Shown: positions 1 through 7,005 of the stretch, piece by piece
Layout: each line of letters starts with the position of its first letter
Numbering within the stretch: the first letter of the stretch is position 1
Assembly (NCBI GenBank): GCA_023389135.1
Contig: JAEWEX010000275.1
Coordinates: 1 to 7,237 of the forward strand
DNA length: 7,237 bases
From: Pseudomonadota bacterium
GTDB lineage: Bacteria; Pseudomonadota; Alphaproteobacteria; Rhizobiales; Methylopilaceae
Direction: 5' to 3'
The notes under the pieces: generated by a model
Told to the model about the DNA's origin: nothing
Seen by the model: only the letters and a program-made list of their open reading frames with translations
Databases searched by the model: none
Position numbers and translations under genes: made by a program

Positions 1-1
1 G

Positions 2-1276
2 CATTCGCGGCCGGTCTACCACGGCGCCTTCGTCGCCGTCTGGGTCGGCGTGCCGGCCCTGATCCTGGTCCTGATCTGGCTGCTGTTCCAGGGTTCGGTG
101 ATCGACCGGCTGGTGCTCTCGACCCTGCCTGACGCCATGACCGCCGAGGCCTCGCGCGCCCAGCTCGACCTGTTCCTCACCGAGATCAAGAACGTCGCCT
201 CCGGCCAGATCTTCGCCGAGCCCTCGCCGGAGATCGCGGCGGCGGCGGAGGCCTACACCCGCTGGGTCGACATCGCCCGCTGGGCCATGGTGGTGGTGGC
301 GCTCGCGCTCGCCATCGGGGCCCTGTTCGTCGTCCGGGCACGGCTCGCGCCGCGCTTTCGCGCCCGCCAGGGCTTCGAGCGCACCATTTCGGGACTGATG
401 ATCTTCTGCTCCGTGGTGGCGATCCTGACCACGATCGGGATCATCGCCTCGCTGCTGTTCGAGGCCTGGCGCTTCTTCGCGCTGGTGCCGGTCACCGAGT
501 TCCTGTTCGGGCTGCGCTGGGAGCCGCAGATCGCCATGCGGCCCGACCAGGTCGCCGGCGCCGGCGCCTTCGGCATGGTGCCGGTCCTGGTCGGCACGAT
601 CCTGATCGCCACCATCGCCATGACGGTTGCGGTGCCCATCGGGCTGTTCTCCGCGATCTACCTGTCGGAGTTCGCCTCCGACACCACCCGCAAGATCGTC
701 AAGCCGATCATGGAGATCCTGTCGGGCATCCCCACCGTGGTCTACGGCTTCTTCGCGGTGCTGGTGGTGGCGCCGGCGCTGCGGACGGCGGGAGCCGCCC
801 TCGGACTGCCGATCTCGCCCAACACCGCGCTCGCCGCCGGCAGCGTCATGGGCATCATGATCCTGCCGTTCATCTCGTCGCTGTCGGACGACGCGCTCAA
901 GGCGGTGCCGCGCTCCATGCGCGACGGCTCGCTGGCCTTGGGCGCGACGCGGGCGGAGACCATCACGAAGGTCCTGCTGCCGGCGGCGCTGCCCGGCATT
1001 GCGGGCGGCATCCTGCTGGCGCTCAGCCGCGCCATCGGCGAGACCATGATCGTCGTCATGGCCGCGGGGCTGATCGCCACCCTCACCTTCAACCCGCTGG
1101 ACAGCGTCACCACGGTCACGGTCCAGATCGTGACGCTGCTGATCGGCGACACCTCGTTCGACAACCCCAAGACGCTGGCGGCCTTCGCCCTGGGGCTGAT
1201 GCTGTTCATCATCACGCTCGGCCTGAACGTCATCGCGCTCAGGATCGTCCAGAAGTATCGGGAGCAGTATGACTAG
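2..1276 (+). CDS. pstC: Phosphate ABC transporter permease PstC (5'-truncated by window)
   Basis: Inner-membrane permease subunit that pairs with PstA to form the channel of the high-affinity phosphate importer PstSCAB. The reading frame is open from base 2 with no convincing start. Its first visible residues (HSRPVYHGAFVAVWVG) already belong to the conserved N-terminal region of long alphaproteobacterial PstC, so the true start lies upstream; the GTG at 50 is internal. Visible in order: a hydrophobic segment at about nt 32-97, a soluble stretch, a second segment at about 275-340, a third at about 390-465, the PstC-type motif FLFGLRWEP near 503-530, then the permease domain. This has an EAA-like cytoplasmic loop (DGSLALGATR, nt 923-952) for contact with PstB, followed by KVLLPAALPGI and AIGETMIVV near 1031. 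It ends at TAG 1274-1276 and overlaps pstA by 8 nt, implying translational coupling. Family assignment is firm; only the N-terminus is missing. Confidence 0.95.
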   Translation, partial: HSRPVYHGAFVAVWVGVPALILVLIWLLFQGSVIDRLVLSTLPDAMTAEASRAQLDLFLTEIKNVASGQIFAEPSPEIAAAAEAYTRWVDIARWAMVVVALALAIGALFVVRARLAPRFRARQGFERTISGLMIFCSVVAILTTIGIIASLLFEAWRFFALVPVTEFLFGLRWEPQIAMRPDQVAGAGAFGMVPVLVGTILIATIAMTVAVPIGLFSAIYLSEFASDTTRKIVKPIMEILSGIPTVVYGFFAVLVVAPALRTAGAALGLPISPNTALAAGSVMGIMILPFISSLSDDALKAVPRSMRDGSLALGATRAETITKVLLPAALPGIAGGILLALSRAIGETMIVVMAAGLIATLTFNPLDSVTTVTVQIVTLLIGDTSFDNPKTLAAFALGLMLFIITLGLNVIALRIVQKYREQYD

Positions 1277-2561
1277 CATCTCCCACACCGACGGCGCCGG
1301 CAGCTTCGACTGGGCGTCCGACCGCGCGGTTTCCGGCCGCCGCCGCCGCTATGCCGCCGAGCGCCGGCTCAAGGCCTACGGCATCGCCGCCATCGTCGTC
1401 GCCATCGGGCTGCTCGGCATCCTGATCGGCTCGCTGGTGTTCTCCGGCTACCGCGCCTTCGTCCAGACCATGGTGACGGTGGACGTGTTCGTCGATCCGG
1501 CGCTGGTGCCGGCGGACGACATCGAGCGCGGCAACTGGCGCGCCGTGGTGTCCAACTCGCTGCGCGCCGATTTCCCGGAGGTCGAGGGCCCGCAGCAGCG
1601 CGCGCTCGGCCAGGTCCTGACCAACAACGCCCACTTCATCGTCCGCAATGCCGTGCTGCGCGACCCCTCGCTGGTCGGCCGCACCTTCCCGCTCGCGATC
1701 CCGGCCGCCGACCCCTTCGACCAGCTCGCCAAGGGGACCATCTCGCGCGACACGCCGGAGGGCCAGCGCCGCGTCACCGACCGGCAGATCGCCTGGTGGG
1801 ACCGACTGCAGGCGGAGGGCCGCGTCTCCCAGCCGCTCAACTGGGGCCTGCTGTTCAACGCCGACAGCCGCTTTCCCGAGCTTGCCGGCATGGCGGGGGC
1901 CATCACCGGCTCGTTCTTCGCGCTGGCGGTGTGCTTCGTGCTGAGCTTCCCCATCGGCATCGCCGCCGCGGTCTATCTGGAGGAGTTCGCGCCCAAGAAC
2001 CGCTGGACCGACCTGATCGAGGTCAACATCAACAACCTCGCCGCCGTGCCGTCCGTGGTGTTCGGACTGCTGGGACTTGCGGTGTTCCTCGGCTGGTTCG
2101 GCCTGCCGCGCTCGGCGCCGCTGGTCGGCGGCATGGTGCTCGCGCTGATGACGCTGCCCACCATGATCATCGTCACCCGCGCCGCGCTCAAGGCTGTGCC
2201 GCCCTCCATCCGCGAGGCGGCGCTCGGCGTCGGCGCGTCCCGGCACGAGATGGTGATGCACCACGTGCTGCCGCTGGCGCTGCCGGGCATCCTGACGGGC
2301 ACCATCATCGGGCTTGCCCAGGCGCTCGGCGAGACCGCGCCGCTGCTGCTGATCGGCATGAACGCCTTCATCACCAGCCCGCCCGGCGGGCTGATGGAGC
2401 CGGCGACCGCGCTGCCCACCCAGATCTTCATCTGGGCCGACAGCCCCGAGCGCGGCTTCGTCGCCCGCACCTCCGCCGGCATCCTCGTCCTGATGGGCTT
2501 CCTCATCCTGATGAACGCCATCGCCATCTTCCTGCGCCAGCGTCTCGAACGGACCTGGTGA
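1269..2561 (+). CDS. pstA: Phosphate ABC transporter permease PstA (long form)
   Basis: Second inner-membrane permease of the PstSCAB phosphate importer, 430 aa. The ATG at 1269 overlaps the pstC stop (ATGACTAG), with a GGGAG at 1260-1264 only 4 nt upstream, so coupling to pstC is likely. Layout: a basic cytoplasmic N-terminus ([10 protein letters not shown], residues 24-33), a membrane segment at about 37-60, and a large hydrophilic insert at about 64-205. The permease core follows from about 208 with several membrane segments. The EAA loop [11 protein letters not shown] starts at residue 315, followed by [11 protein letters not shown] and [13 protein letters not shown] (about 352-364). Enterobacterial PstA is near 300 aa. 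The extra N-terminal soluble domain is usual in alphaproteobacterial PstA (DUF3333-type region, from memory), so the length is not an anomaly. Confidence is high from the core motifs and the pstC-pstB context. Confidence 0.96.
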   Translation: MTSISHTDGAGSFDWASDRAVSGRRRRYAAERRLKAYGIAAIVVAIGLLGILIGSLVFSGYRAFVQTMVTVDVFVDPALVPADDIERGNWRAVVSNSLRADFPEVEGPQQRALGQVLTNNAHFIVRNAVLRDPSLVGRTFPLAIPAADPFDQLAKGTISRDTPEGQRRVTDRQIAWWDRLQAEGRVSQPLNWGLLFNADSRFPELAGMAGAITGSFFALAVCFVLSFPIGIAAAVYLEEFAPKNRWTDLIEVNINNLAAVPSVVFGLLGLAVFLGWFGLPRSAPLVGGMVLALMTLPTMIIVTRAALKAVPPSIREAALGVGASRHEMVMHHVLPLALPGILTGTIIGLAQALGETAPLLLIGMNAFITSPPGGLMEPATALPTQIFIWADSPERGFVARTSAGILVLMGFLILMNAIAIFLRQRLERTW

Positions 2562-2586
2562 GGCACCGACCCCGGGAACCGAACCG

Positions 2587-3408
<822 letters not shown>

Positions 3409-3439
3409 GCGGCGCCGGCGCGGCGAGGAGCCTCACATC

Positions 3440-4153
3440 ATGAACGAGCACATCGTCACCGCCTTCGACGAGGAGCTTAAGTCGCTGGGCGAACTGGTCG
3501 CCGAGATGGGCGGCCTGTGCGAGAAGGCCATGGCCGACAGCGTCTCGGCGCTGCTCGCCGTGGATCACGACCGCGCCGGGCGGGTGATCGCCGCCGACGC
3601 CCGCATCGACCGGCTGCAGCAGGAGATCGAGGAGCGCGCGATCCGCACCATCGCCAAGCGCCAGCCCATGGGCGTGGACCTGCGCGAGATCGTGGCGGCG
3701 CTGCGCGTCGCCAATGACCTGGAGCGCATCGGCGACCTGGCCAAGAACAGCGCCAAGCGTGTGGTGGGGCTGCATGGCAGCTTCCAGCCGCCGAAGCTCG
3801 CCGGCGGCATCAACCACATGAGCGAGCTGGTGCTCGGCCAGCTCAAGGAGGTGCTCGACGCCTACGCCCAGCGCGACCTGGAGCGCGCCATGCAGGTGTG
3901 GAACCGCGACGGCGCCATCGACGCGCTCTACACCTCGCTGTTCCGCGAGCTGCTGACCTACATGATGGAGGATCCGCGCAACATCGGCTTCTGCACGCAC
4001 CTCCTGTTCTGCGCCAAGAACATCGAGCGCATCGGCGACCACGCCACCAACGTCGCCGAGACGATCCACTTCCTGATCGCGGGCCACCCGCTCACCGACG
4101 AGCGGCCCAAGCAGGACGAGACCGCAGGCATGACCCTAGAGGTCGGGAACTGA
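3440..4153 (+). CDS. phoU: Phosphate signalling regulator PhoU
   Basis: Cytoplasmic helical protein that couples PstSCAB transporter status to the PhoR/PhoB two-component system, holding the Pho regulon off when phosphate is plentiful. It is 237 aa, the usual length. The two PhoU repeats are recognised by their paired metal-binding signatures, NDLERIGDLAKN (about residues 92-103) and KNIERIGDHATN (about 193-204). An N-terminal helix FDEELKSLGELVAEMG matches the family start. A good Shine-Dalgarno GAGGAG (3425-3430) lies 9 nt before ATG 3440. It follows pstB by 31 nt and precedes phoB almost without a gap, which fits co-transcription of sensor coupling and response regulator. No irregularity is seen. 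Confidence 0.97.
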   Translation: MNEHIVTAFDEELKSLGELVAEMGGLCEKAMADSVSALLAVDHDRAGRVIAADARIDRLQQEIEERAIRTIAKRQPMGVDLREIVAALRVANDLERIGDLAKNSAKRVVGLHGSFQPPKLAGGINHMSELVLGQLKEVLDAYAQRDLERAMQVWNRDGAIDALYTSLFRELLTYMMEDPRNIGFCTHLLFCAKNIERIGDHATNVAETIHFLIAGHPLTDERPKQDETAGMTLEVGN

Positions 4154-4164
4154 GGATGCGCGCC

Positions 4165-4866
4165 ATGGCGACCACCGTCATGATCGTGGAGGACGAGGAG
4201 CCGCTGACCCTGCTGCTCCGCTACAACCTCGAGGCCGAGGGCTATGCCGTGGAGACGGTCGCCCGCGGCGACGAGGCCGAGACGCGGCTGCGCGAGCGGG
4301 TGCCGGACCTGGTTCTGCTGGACTGGATGCTGCCCGGCCTGTCGGGCATCGAGCTGTGCCGGCGCCTGCGCTCCCGGGCGGAGACGGAGCGGCTGCCGAT
4401 CATCATGCTGACCGCCCGCGGCGAGGAGACCGAGCGCGTGCGCGGCCTCGCCACCGGCGCCGACGACTATGTGGTGAAGCCGTTCTCCGTCCCGGAACTG
4501 CTCGCCCGGGTGCGCGCGCTGCTGCGCCGCGCCAAGCCCGAGCATGTGGCCGCCATCCTCAAGGCCGCCGACATCGAGCTCGACCGCGACACCCGCCGCG
4601 TCCATCGCGGCGGCACCGAGATCCATCTCGGCCCCACCGAGTTCAGGCTGCTGGAATATCTGATGCAGAGCCCCGGTCGCGTGTTCTCGCGCGAGCAGCT
4701 TCTGGACGGGGTGTGGGGACACGACGTCTACATCGACGAGCGCACCGTGGACGTCCATGTGGGACGCCTGCGCAAGGCCGTGAACGCGGTGGGGGGCGAG
4801 GACCCGATCCGCACCGTGCGCGGCGCCGGCTACGCCTTCGACGAGACCTTCGCCCGGGCGTTCTGA
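4165..4866 (+). CDS. phoB: Phosphate regulon response regulator PhoB
   Basis: OmpR/PhoB-family transcription factor activated by phosphorylation from PhoR under phosphate limitation. With the start at 4165 it is 233 aa, close to the 227-230 aa usual for PhoB. Receiver domain residues 1-122: acidic pair E9/D10, phospho-acceptor D53 in LLDWMLPG, T83 and K105 (VVKPF). A winged-helix DNA-binding domain spans about 133-228, ending in IRTVRGAGYAF, with the recognition region ERTVDVHVGRLRKA. Two in-frame ATGs compete. 4165 (MATTVMIVEDEE) has GAGG at 4152-4155 with 9-nt spacing and matches the usual PhoB N-terminus. 4156 would add MRA and has a less clear site (GGGAA, 4145-4149). The phoU stop overlaps this Shine-Dalgarno sequence. 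Assignment as PhoB rests on pst-phoU context as well as the fold; phoR is not in the window. Confidence 0.95.
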   Translation: MATTVMIVEDEEPLTLLLRYNLEAEGYAVETVARGDEAETRLRERVPDLVLLDWMLPGLSGIELCRRLRSRAETERLPIIMLTARGEETERVRGLATGADDYVVKPFSVPELLARVRALLRRAKPEHVAAILKAADIELDRDTRRVHRGGTEIHLGPTEFRLLEYLMQSPGRVFSREQLLDGVWGHDVYIDERTVDVHVGRLRKAVNAVGGEDPIRTVRGAGYAFDETFARAF

Positions 4867-4882
4867 CGCGCCCGCTCCGCTG

Positions 4883-4916
4883 AGGCGCCCGGTCCGATCA
4901 GGCGCCCGGTCCGATC
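4883..4916. repeat. Exact 17-bp tandem duplication at the gcrA 3' end
   Basis: The unit AGGCGCCCGGTCCGATC occurs twice head to tail (4883-4899 and 4900-4916) and is followed by a further AGGCG. The second copy runs into the gcrA stop codon (TCA at 4915-4917 on the + strand), and the first copy carries a second, out-of-frame TGA at 4898-4900. GGCGCC at 4884-4889 and 4901-4906 could pair as a 6-bp stem with an 11-nt loop, but no T run follows on either strand. A terminator role between the convergent phoB and gcrA genes is therefore weak. The likely origin is replication slippage. Confidence 0.9.
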
Positions 4917-5415
4917 AGGCGGTGGCGCGGCGCTCGCGGCGGCGGTCGGAGACGGTCTGGTAGGCGATCCGCGCATGATGCGCGCAATAGGCCGCGCCGA
5001 CATTGGAGCGCGCGCCGCAGAAGCGGAAGTCCTCGCGGCCGGGGTCGCCCAGCGGCCAGCGGCACATGCACTCCTTGAGCTCCATGATGGTCACCCGCTC
5101 GCACACCAGCGGCTCGGCCTCGGGAACCGCGCGCAGCTGCGGCCGCGGCTCCGGCTCGATGCCGGGGTCGGCCCGCAGCGCCGTGTTGCCCTGCACGAGG
5201 AAACGCGGCCGGGAGGGCTGCGCGGCCGGGCGCGGCCGGCGCGGGGCGGTGCTGGGGGTGGAGGACTTCGCGCGTCCCGACAGACCGAGGCGGTGGACCT
5301 TTCCGATCACCGCGTTGCGGGTGACGCCTCCCAGTTCGGCGGCGATCTGGCTCGCGCTCAGTCCGTCGGCCCAGAGCTTCTTCAGCAGCTCCACGCGCTC
5401 CTCGGTCCAGCCCAT
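4915..5415 (-). CDS. gcrA: GcrA family cell-cycle regulator
   Basis: GcrA is an alphaproteobacterial transcriptional co-activator that binds the primary sigma factor and stimulates promoters carrying GANTC sites methylated by CcrM, linking transcription to chromosome replication. The protein is 166 aa (about 173 in Caulobacter). Residues 1-47 form the helix-turn-helix DNA-binding domain ([18 protein letters not shown], then [20 protein letters not shown]). Residues about 48-108 are a Pro/Arg/Ala-rich linker. The C-terminal sigma-interacting region has the conserved [10 protein letters not shown] (C116, C118), FRFCG (C133) and [10 protein letters not shown] (C144, H146, H147). The ATG has an AGGAG Shine-Dalgarno (5423-5427 on the + strand) 7 nt upstream. 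It is convergent with phoB and divergent from argD. A GANTC site lies 39 bp upstream of its start, so control by methylation or by itself is plausible but unproven. No convincing sigma-70 -10/-35 pair is visible for it. Confidence 0.95.
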   Translation of the reverse strand: MGWTEERVELLKKLWADGLSASQIAAELGGVTRNAVIGKVHRLGLSGRAKSSTPSTAPRRPRPAAQPSRPRFLVQGNTALRADPGIEPEPRPQLRAVPEAEPLVCERVTIMELKECMCRWPLGDPGREDFRFCGARSNVGAAYCAHHARIAYQTVSDRRRERRATA

Positions 5416-5453
5416 GCCGGTTCTCCTCTTCCGGAATTGAACGTCGTCGGCCG

Positions 5454-5458
5454 GAATC
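5454..5458. promoter_or_regulatory. GANTC (CcrM-type) site upstream of gcrA
   Basis: GAATC lies 39 bp before the gcrA start codon, on the gcrA promoter side. GANTC is the recognition sequence of the alphaproteobacterial cell-cycle methyltransferase CcrM, and GcrA acts at methylated GANTC sites in promoters. The site is visible directly; its use in gcrA control is inference. It is one of only three GANTC sites found in the window by eye. Confidence 0.6.
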
Positions 5459-5471
5459 GCTCGCCGTGCGA

Positions 5472-5487
5472 CCGGACAATGGTCCGG
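5472..5487. promoter_or_regulatory. Perfect inverted repeat, operator-like
   Basis: CCGGAC and GTCCGG are perfect 6-bp arms separated by AATG, centred about 64 bp upstream of the gcrA start. It could be a binding site for a dimeric regulator in the gcrA promoter, or a small stem-loop in RNA. GC-rich DNA yields such repeats fairly often, so the function is uncertain. Confidence 0.4.
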
Positions 5488-5526
5488 CGCTCAAACGCGC
5501 ATACTGTGGTCTGGAACCGCCCGCCG

Positions 5527-5540
5527 CACGATATGTCGTG
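5527..5540. promoter_or_regulatory. 14-bp near-perfect palindrome
   Basis: CACGATATGTCGTG is symmetric except at one base pair (T5532/G5535). It overlaps the place where the -35 element of the candidate promoter at 5558-5563 should sit, so a protein bound here would compete with or replace -35 recognition. The protein is unknown. Confidence 0.4.
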
Positions 5541-5563
5541 TCTAACTGGCGCGAAGCTACAAT
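5535..5563 (+). promoter_or_regulatory. Candidate upstream argD promoter (P1)
   Basis: TACAAT at 5558-5563 matches the sigma-70 -10 consensus at five of six bases. The extended GCTACAAT also fits the alphaproteobacterial -10 pattern GCTANAWC at seven of eight. The -35 region 17 bp upstream (GTCGTG, 5535-5540) is poor and lies inside a palindrome, which suggests dependence on an activator. The predicted start would be near 5570, at the first GANTC of the inverted repeat 5569-5590. Prediction by eye only. Confidence 0.4.
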
Positions 5564-5568
5564 ATGCG

Positions 5569-5590
5569 CGGACTCGCCCGCAAGAGTCCG
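5569..5590. promoter_or_regulatory. Inverted repeat carrying two GANTC sites
   Basis: CGGACTC (5569-5575) and GAGTCCG (5584-5590) are perfect 7-bp inverted arms around an 8-nt spacer. Each arm holds a GANTC site (GACTC 5571-5575, GAGTC 5584-5588), 13 bp apart start to start. As DNA this is a symmetric pair of CcrM/GcrA target sites. As RNA it would form a 7-bp stem-loop at the 5' end of a transcript from P1. Both readings follow directly from the sequence; which one matters is unknown. Confidence 0.6.
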
Positions 5591-5593
5591 AAA

Positions 5594-5617
5594 GGGGAAC
5601 GCAGGCATGTTTTCCCC
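5594..5617 (+). other. Candidate leader start: Shine-Dalgarno and ATG in a hairpin
   Basis: AAAGGGGA at 5591-5598 is a plausible Shine-Dalgarno sequence 8 nt before an ATG at 5607. GGGGAA (5594-5599) can pair with TTCCCC (5612-5617), hiding the Shine-Dalgarno in a 6-bp stem and placing the ATG in the loop. The ATG opens a frame that continues without a stop into argD, adding 60 residues that are Arg-rich at first (R8, R11, R12, R14, R18). The added residues show no ArgD homology that I recognise and use atypical codons, so translation from here is doubtful. Confidence 0.25.
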
Positions 5618-5673
5618 AGCAGTCGCGCGGCCGCCCCGGCGCGCCCGTCCCGTCGTCCGCGTCGGCACGGACA

Positions 5674-5701
5674 TTGACACCACCCCCGGAAACCTTAGAA
5701 T
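5674..5701 (+). promoter_or_regulatory. Candidate sigma-70 promoter of argD (P2)
   Basis: A perfect -35 TTGACA (5674-5679) and a -10 TAGAAT (5696-5701, five of six) are separated by 16 bp. The predicted start at about 5707-5710 leaves a 5' untranslated region of about 80 nt before the argD GTG at 5787, beginning right at the hairpin 5710-5743. In such GC-rich DNA this is an unusually consensus-like promoter and the best candidate for argD-argF transcription. Confidence 0.6.
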
Positions 5702-5709
5702 TTCGAGCG

Positions 5710-5750
5710 AAAGGTGCCGCTTCTTCCCCGAGGCGGCACTTTTGCCTTTT
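5710..5750 (+). terminator. Terminator-like hairpin in the argD leader
   Basis: GTGCCGC (5714-5720) pairs perfectly with GCGGCAC (5733-5739). The stem extends outward by one G-U and three A-U pairs (5710-5713 with 5740-5743) to 11 bp. It is followed by TTTT at 5740-5743 and, after GCC, TTTT at 5747-5750. This is the form of an intrinsic terminator on the + strand, yet it sits 37 nt before argD and downstream of both candidate promoters. It may end a short RNA, act as an attenuator for argD, or serve as a 5'-end stabilising hairpin of the P2 transcript. Confidence 0.6.
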
Positions 5751-5786
5751 CTGTCCTCAACCGTTCGAACGTCAACGGGGCCTGCC

Positions 5787-6992
5787 GTGCCTGCCTCCAC
5801 AGCCCTCCTTCCCGTCTATGCGCGGGCCGATGTCTCCTTCGAGCGCGGGGAGGGCGCATGGCTGGTCGCCGCCGACGGCGAGCGATACCTGGATTTCGGC
5901 GCCGGCATCGCGGTCAACGCTCTGGGCCACGCCCATCCCCATCTGGTGGCGGCGCTGACCGAACAGGCGGGGCGGCTGTGGCACACCTCCAATCTCTACG
6001 AGATCCCGGAGGGCACCAGGCTCGCCGAGCGTCTGGTGGCTGCTTCCTTCGCCGACGTGGTGTTCTTCACCAATTCCGGCGCCGAGGCGCTGGAGGCGTC
6101 CATCAAGATGGCGCGCAAGCACCAGTCGGCCGCCGGCCGGCCCGAGCGCTACCGCGTGGTCACCTTCGAGGGCGCGTTCCACGGCCGCACGCTCGCCACC
6201 ATCGCCGCCGGCGGCTCCAAGAAATATCTGGAGGGCTTCGGCCCCAAGGTCGACGGCTTCGACCACGTGGCGCTGGGCGACCTCGACGCGGTGAAGGCCG
6301 TGGTCGGCCCCGAGACCGCGGCGATCCTGATCGAGCCGATCCAGGGCGAGGGCGGCATCCGGGTGGTGCCCAAGAGCTTCCTGCGGGCGCTGCGGGAGCT
6401 TTGCGACGACCACGGCCTGCTGCTGATCTTCGACGAGGTCCAGACCGGCGTCGGCCGCACCGGCCACCTGTTCGCCTATGAGGGCGCGGGCGTCGTGCCC
6501 GACATCATGGCGGTGGCCAAGGGCATCGGCGGCGGCTTCCCCATGGGGGCGTGCCTCGCCACACGCGAGGCGGCGGCCGGCATGACCGCCGGCGTCCACG
6601 GCACCACCTTCGGCGGTAATCCGCTCGCCATGGCGGTGGGCAACGCCGTGCTGGACGTGGTGCTGGCGCCCGGCTTCCTGGACCATGTGCGCACCACCGG
6701 GCTCCTGCTGAAGCAGCGCCTCGCCGAGATCGCAGACCGCCATGCCGGCATCGTCGAGGAGATCCGCGGCGAGGGGCTGATGCTGGGCCTCAGATGCACG
6801 CTGCCGCCCGGCGACGTGGTGGCCGCGTTCCGCAGGGAGAAGCTGCTGGCGATCCCGGCGGGCGACAATGTCGTGCGTCTGCTGCCGCCGCTGATCATCG
6901 GCCCCGACGAGGTGGCCGAGGGCGTCCGGCGGATCGACGCCGCGCTCGGCGCGCTGGCGGCGACCGCCCGTCCCGCCGCCGCGCGGGCCTGA
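5787..6992 (+). CDS. argD: Acetylornithine aminotransferase ArgD
   Basis: PLP-dependent class-III aminotransferase that converts N-acetylglutamate semialdehyde to N-acetylornithine in arginine synthesis; many family members also serve lysine synthesis. The GTG start at 5787 gives 401 aa, the normal length, beginning [20 protein letters not shown] as in alphaproteobacterial ArgD, with GGGG at 5777-5780 as a weak Shine-Dalgarno 6 nt upstream. Visible residues: NSGAE (96-100) for cofactor phosphate, FHGRT (131-135), EPIQGEGG (183-190), D216 in IFDEVQTG, catalytic PLP lysine K245 in [13 protein letters not shown], and T274 in HGTTFGGNP. The frame stays open upstream to 5466, including a possible ATG at 5607 (461 aa), but that segment lacks family similarity and crosses promoter and hairpin elements. 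It precedes argF by 13 nt, so they form one operon. The C-terminal Ala/Arg-rich tail (about 391-401) is not conserved. Confidence 0.95.
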   Translation: MPASTALLPVYARADVSFERGEGAWLVAADGERYLDFGAGIAVNALGHAHPHLVAALTEQAGRLWHTSNLYEIPEGTRLAERLVAASFADVVFFTNSGAEALEASIKMARKHQSAAGRPERYRVVTFEGAFHGRTLATIAAGGSKKYLEGFGPKVDGFDHVALGDLDAVKAVVGPETAAILIEPIQGEGGIRVVPKSFLRALRELCDDHGLLLIFDEVQTGVGRTGHLFAYEGAGVVPDIMAVAKGIGGGFPMGACLATREAAAGMTAGVHGTTFGGNPLAMAVGNAVLDVVLAPGFLDHVRTTGLLLKQRLAEIADRHAGIVEEIRGEGLMLGLRCTLPPGDVVAAFRREKLLAIPAGDNVVRLLPPLIIGPDEVAEGVRRIDAALGALAATARPAAARA

Positions 6993-7005
6993 GGGGACGT
7001 CCGTC

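Larger units (their letters stand above)
5416..5786. other. gcrA-argD divergent intergenic control region
   Basis: This 371-nt region separates the divergent starts of gcrA and argD and is richer in A/T runs than the flanking genes. It contains three GANTC sites, three inverted repeats at 5472-5487, 5527-5540 and 5569-5590, two candidate + strand promoters (near 5535-5563 and 5674-5701), a candidate Shine-Dalgarno plus ATG at 5594-5609, and a terminator-like hairpin at 5710-5750. The frame of argD stays open through much of it, but codon use before 5787 (AGA, AGG, CTT, TTG, ATT, TCA) is unlike the neighbouring genes. Most of it is therefore read as non-coding control sequence. Confidence 0.85.

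Noticed and set aside
4867..4914. Intrinsic terminator between convergent phoB and gcrA
   Set aside because: Short GC stems such as GGCGCC/GGCGCC can be drawn, but there is no T run on either strand, so I do not call a terminator.
5416..5786. CtrA box (TTAA-N7-TTAA) or DnaA box near gcrA
   Set aside because: No TTAA pair and no TTATCCACA-like sequence occurs in the intergenic region.
5466..5786. argD start at the far-upstream GTG 5466
   Set aside because: It would add over 100 residues without family similarity and run through the gcrA promoter region and hairpins.
4975..5958. 327-codon + strand frame across gcrA and the start of argD
   Set aside because: It is antisense to gcrA and out of frame with argD, with no family similarity; it is a by-product of GC-rich codon use.
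5772..6743. Long - strand frame opposite argD
   Set aside because: Shadow of argD, with the typical Gly/His/Ala-rich composition of a reverse-strand frame and no motifs.
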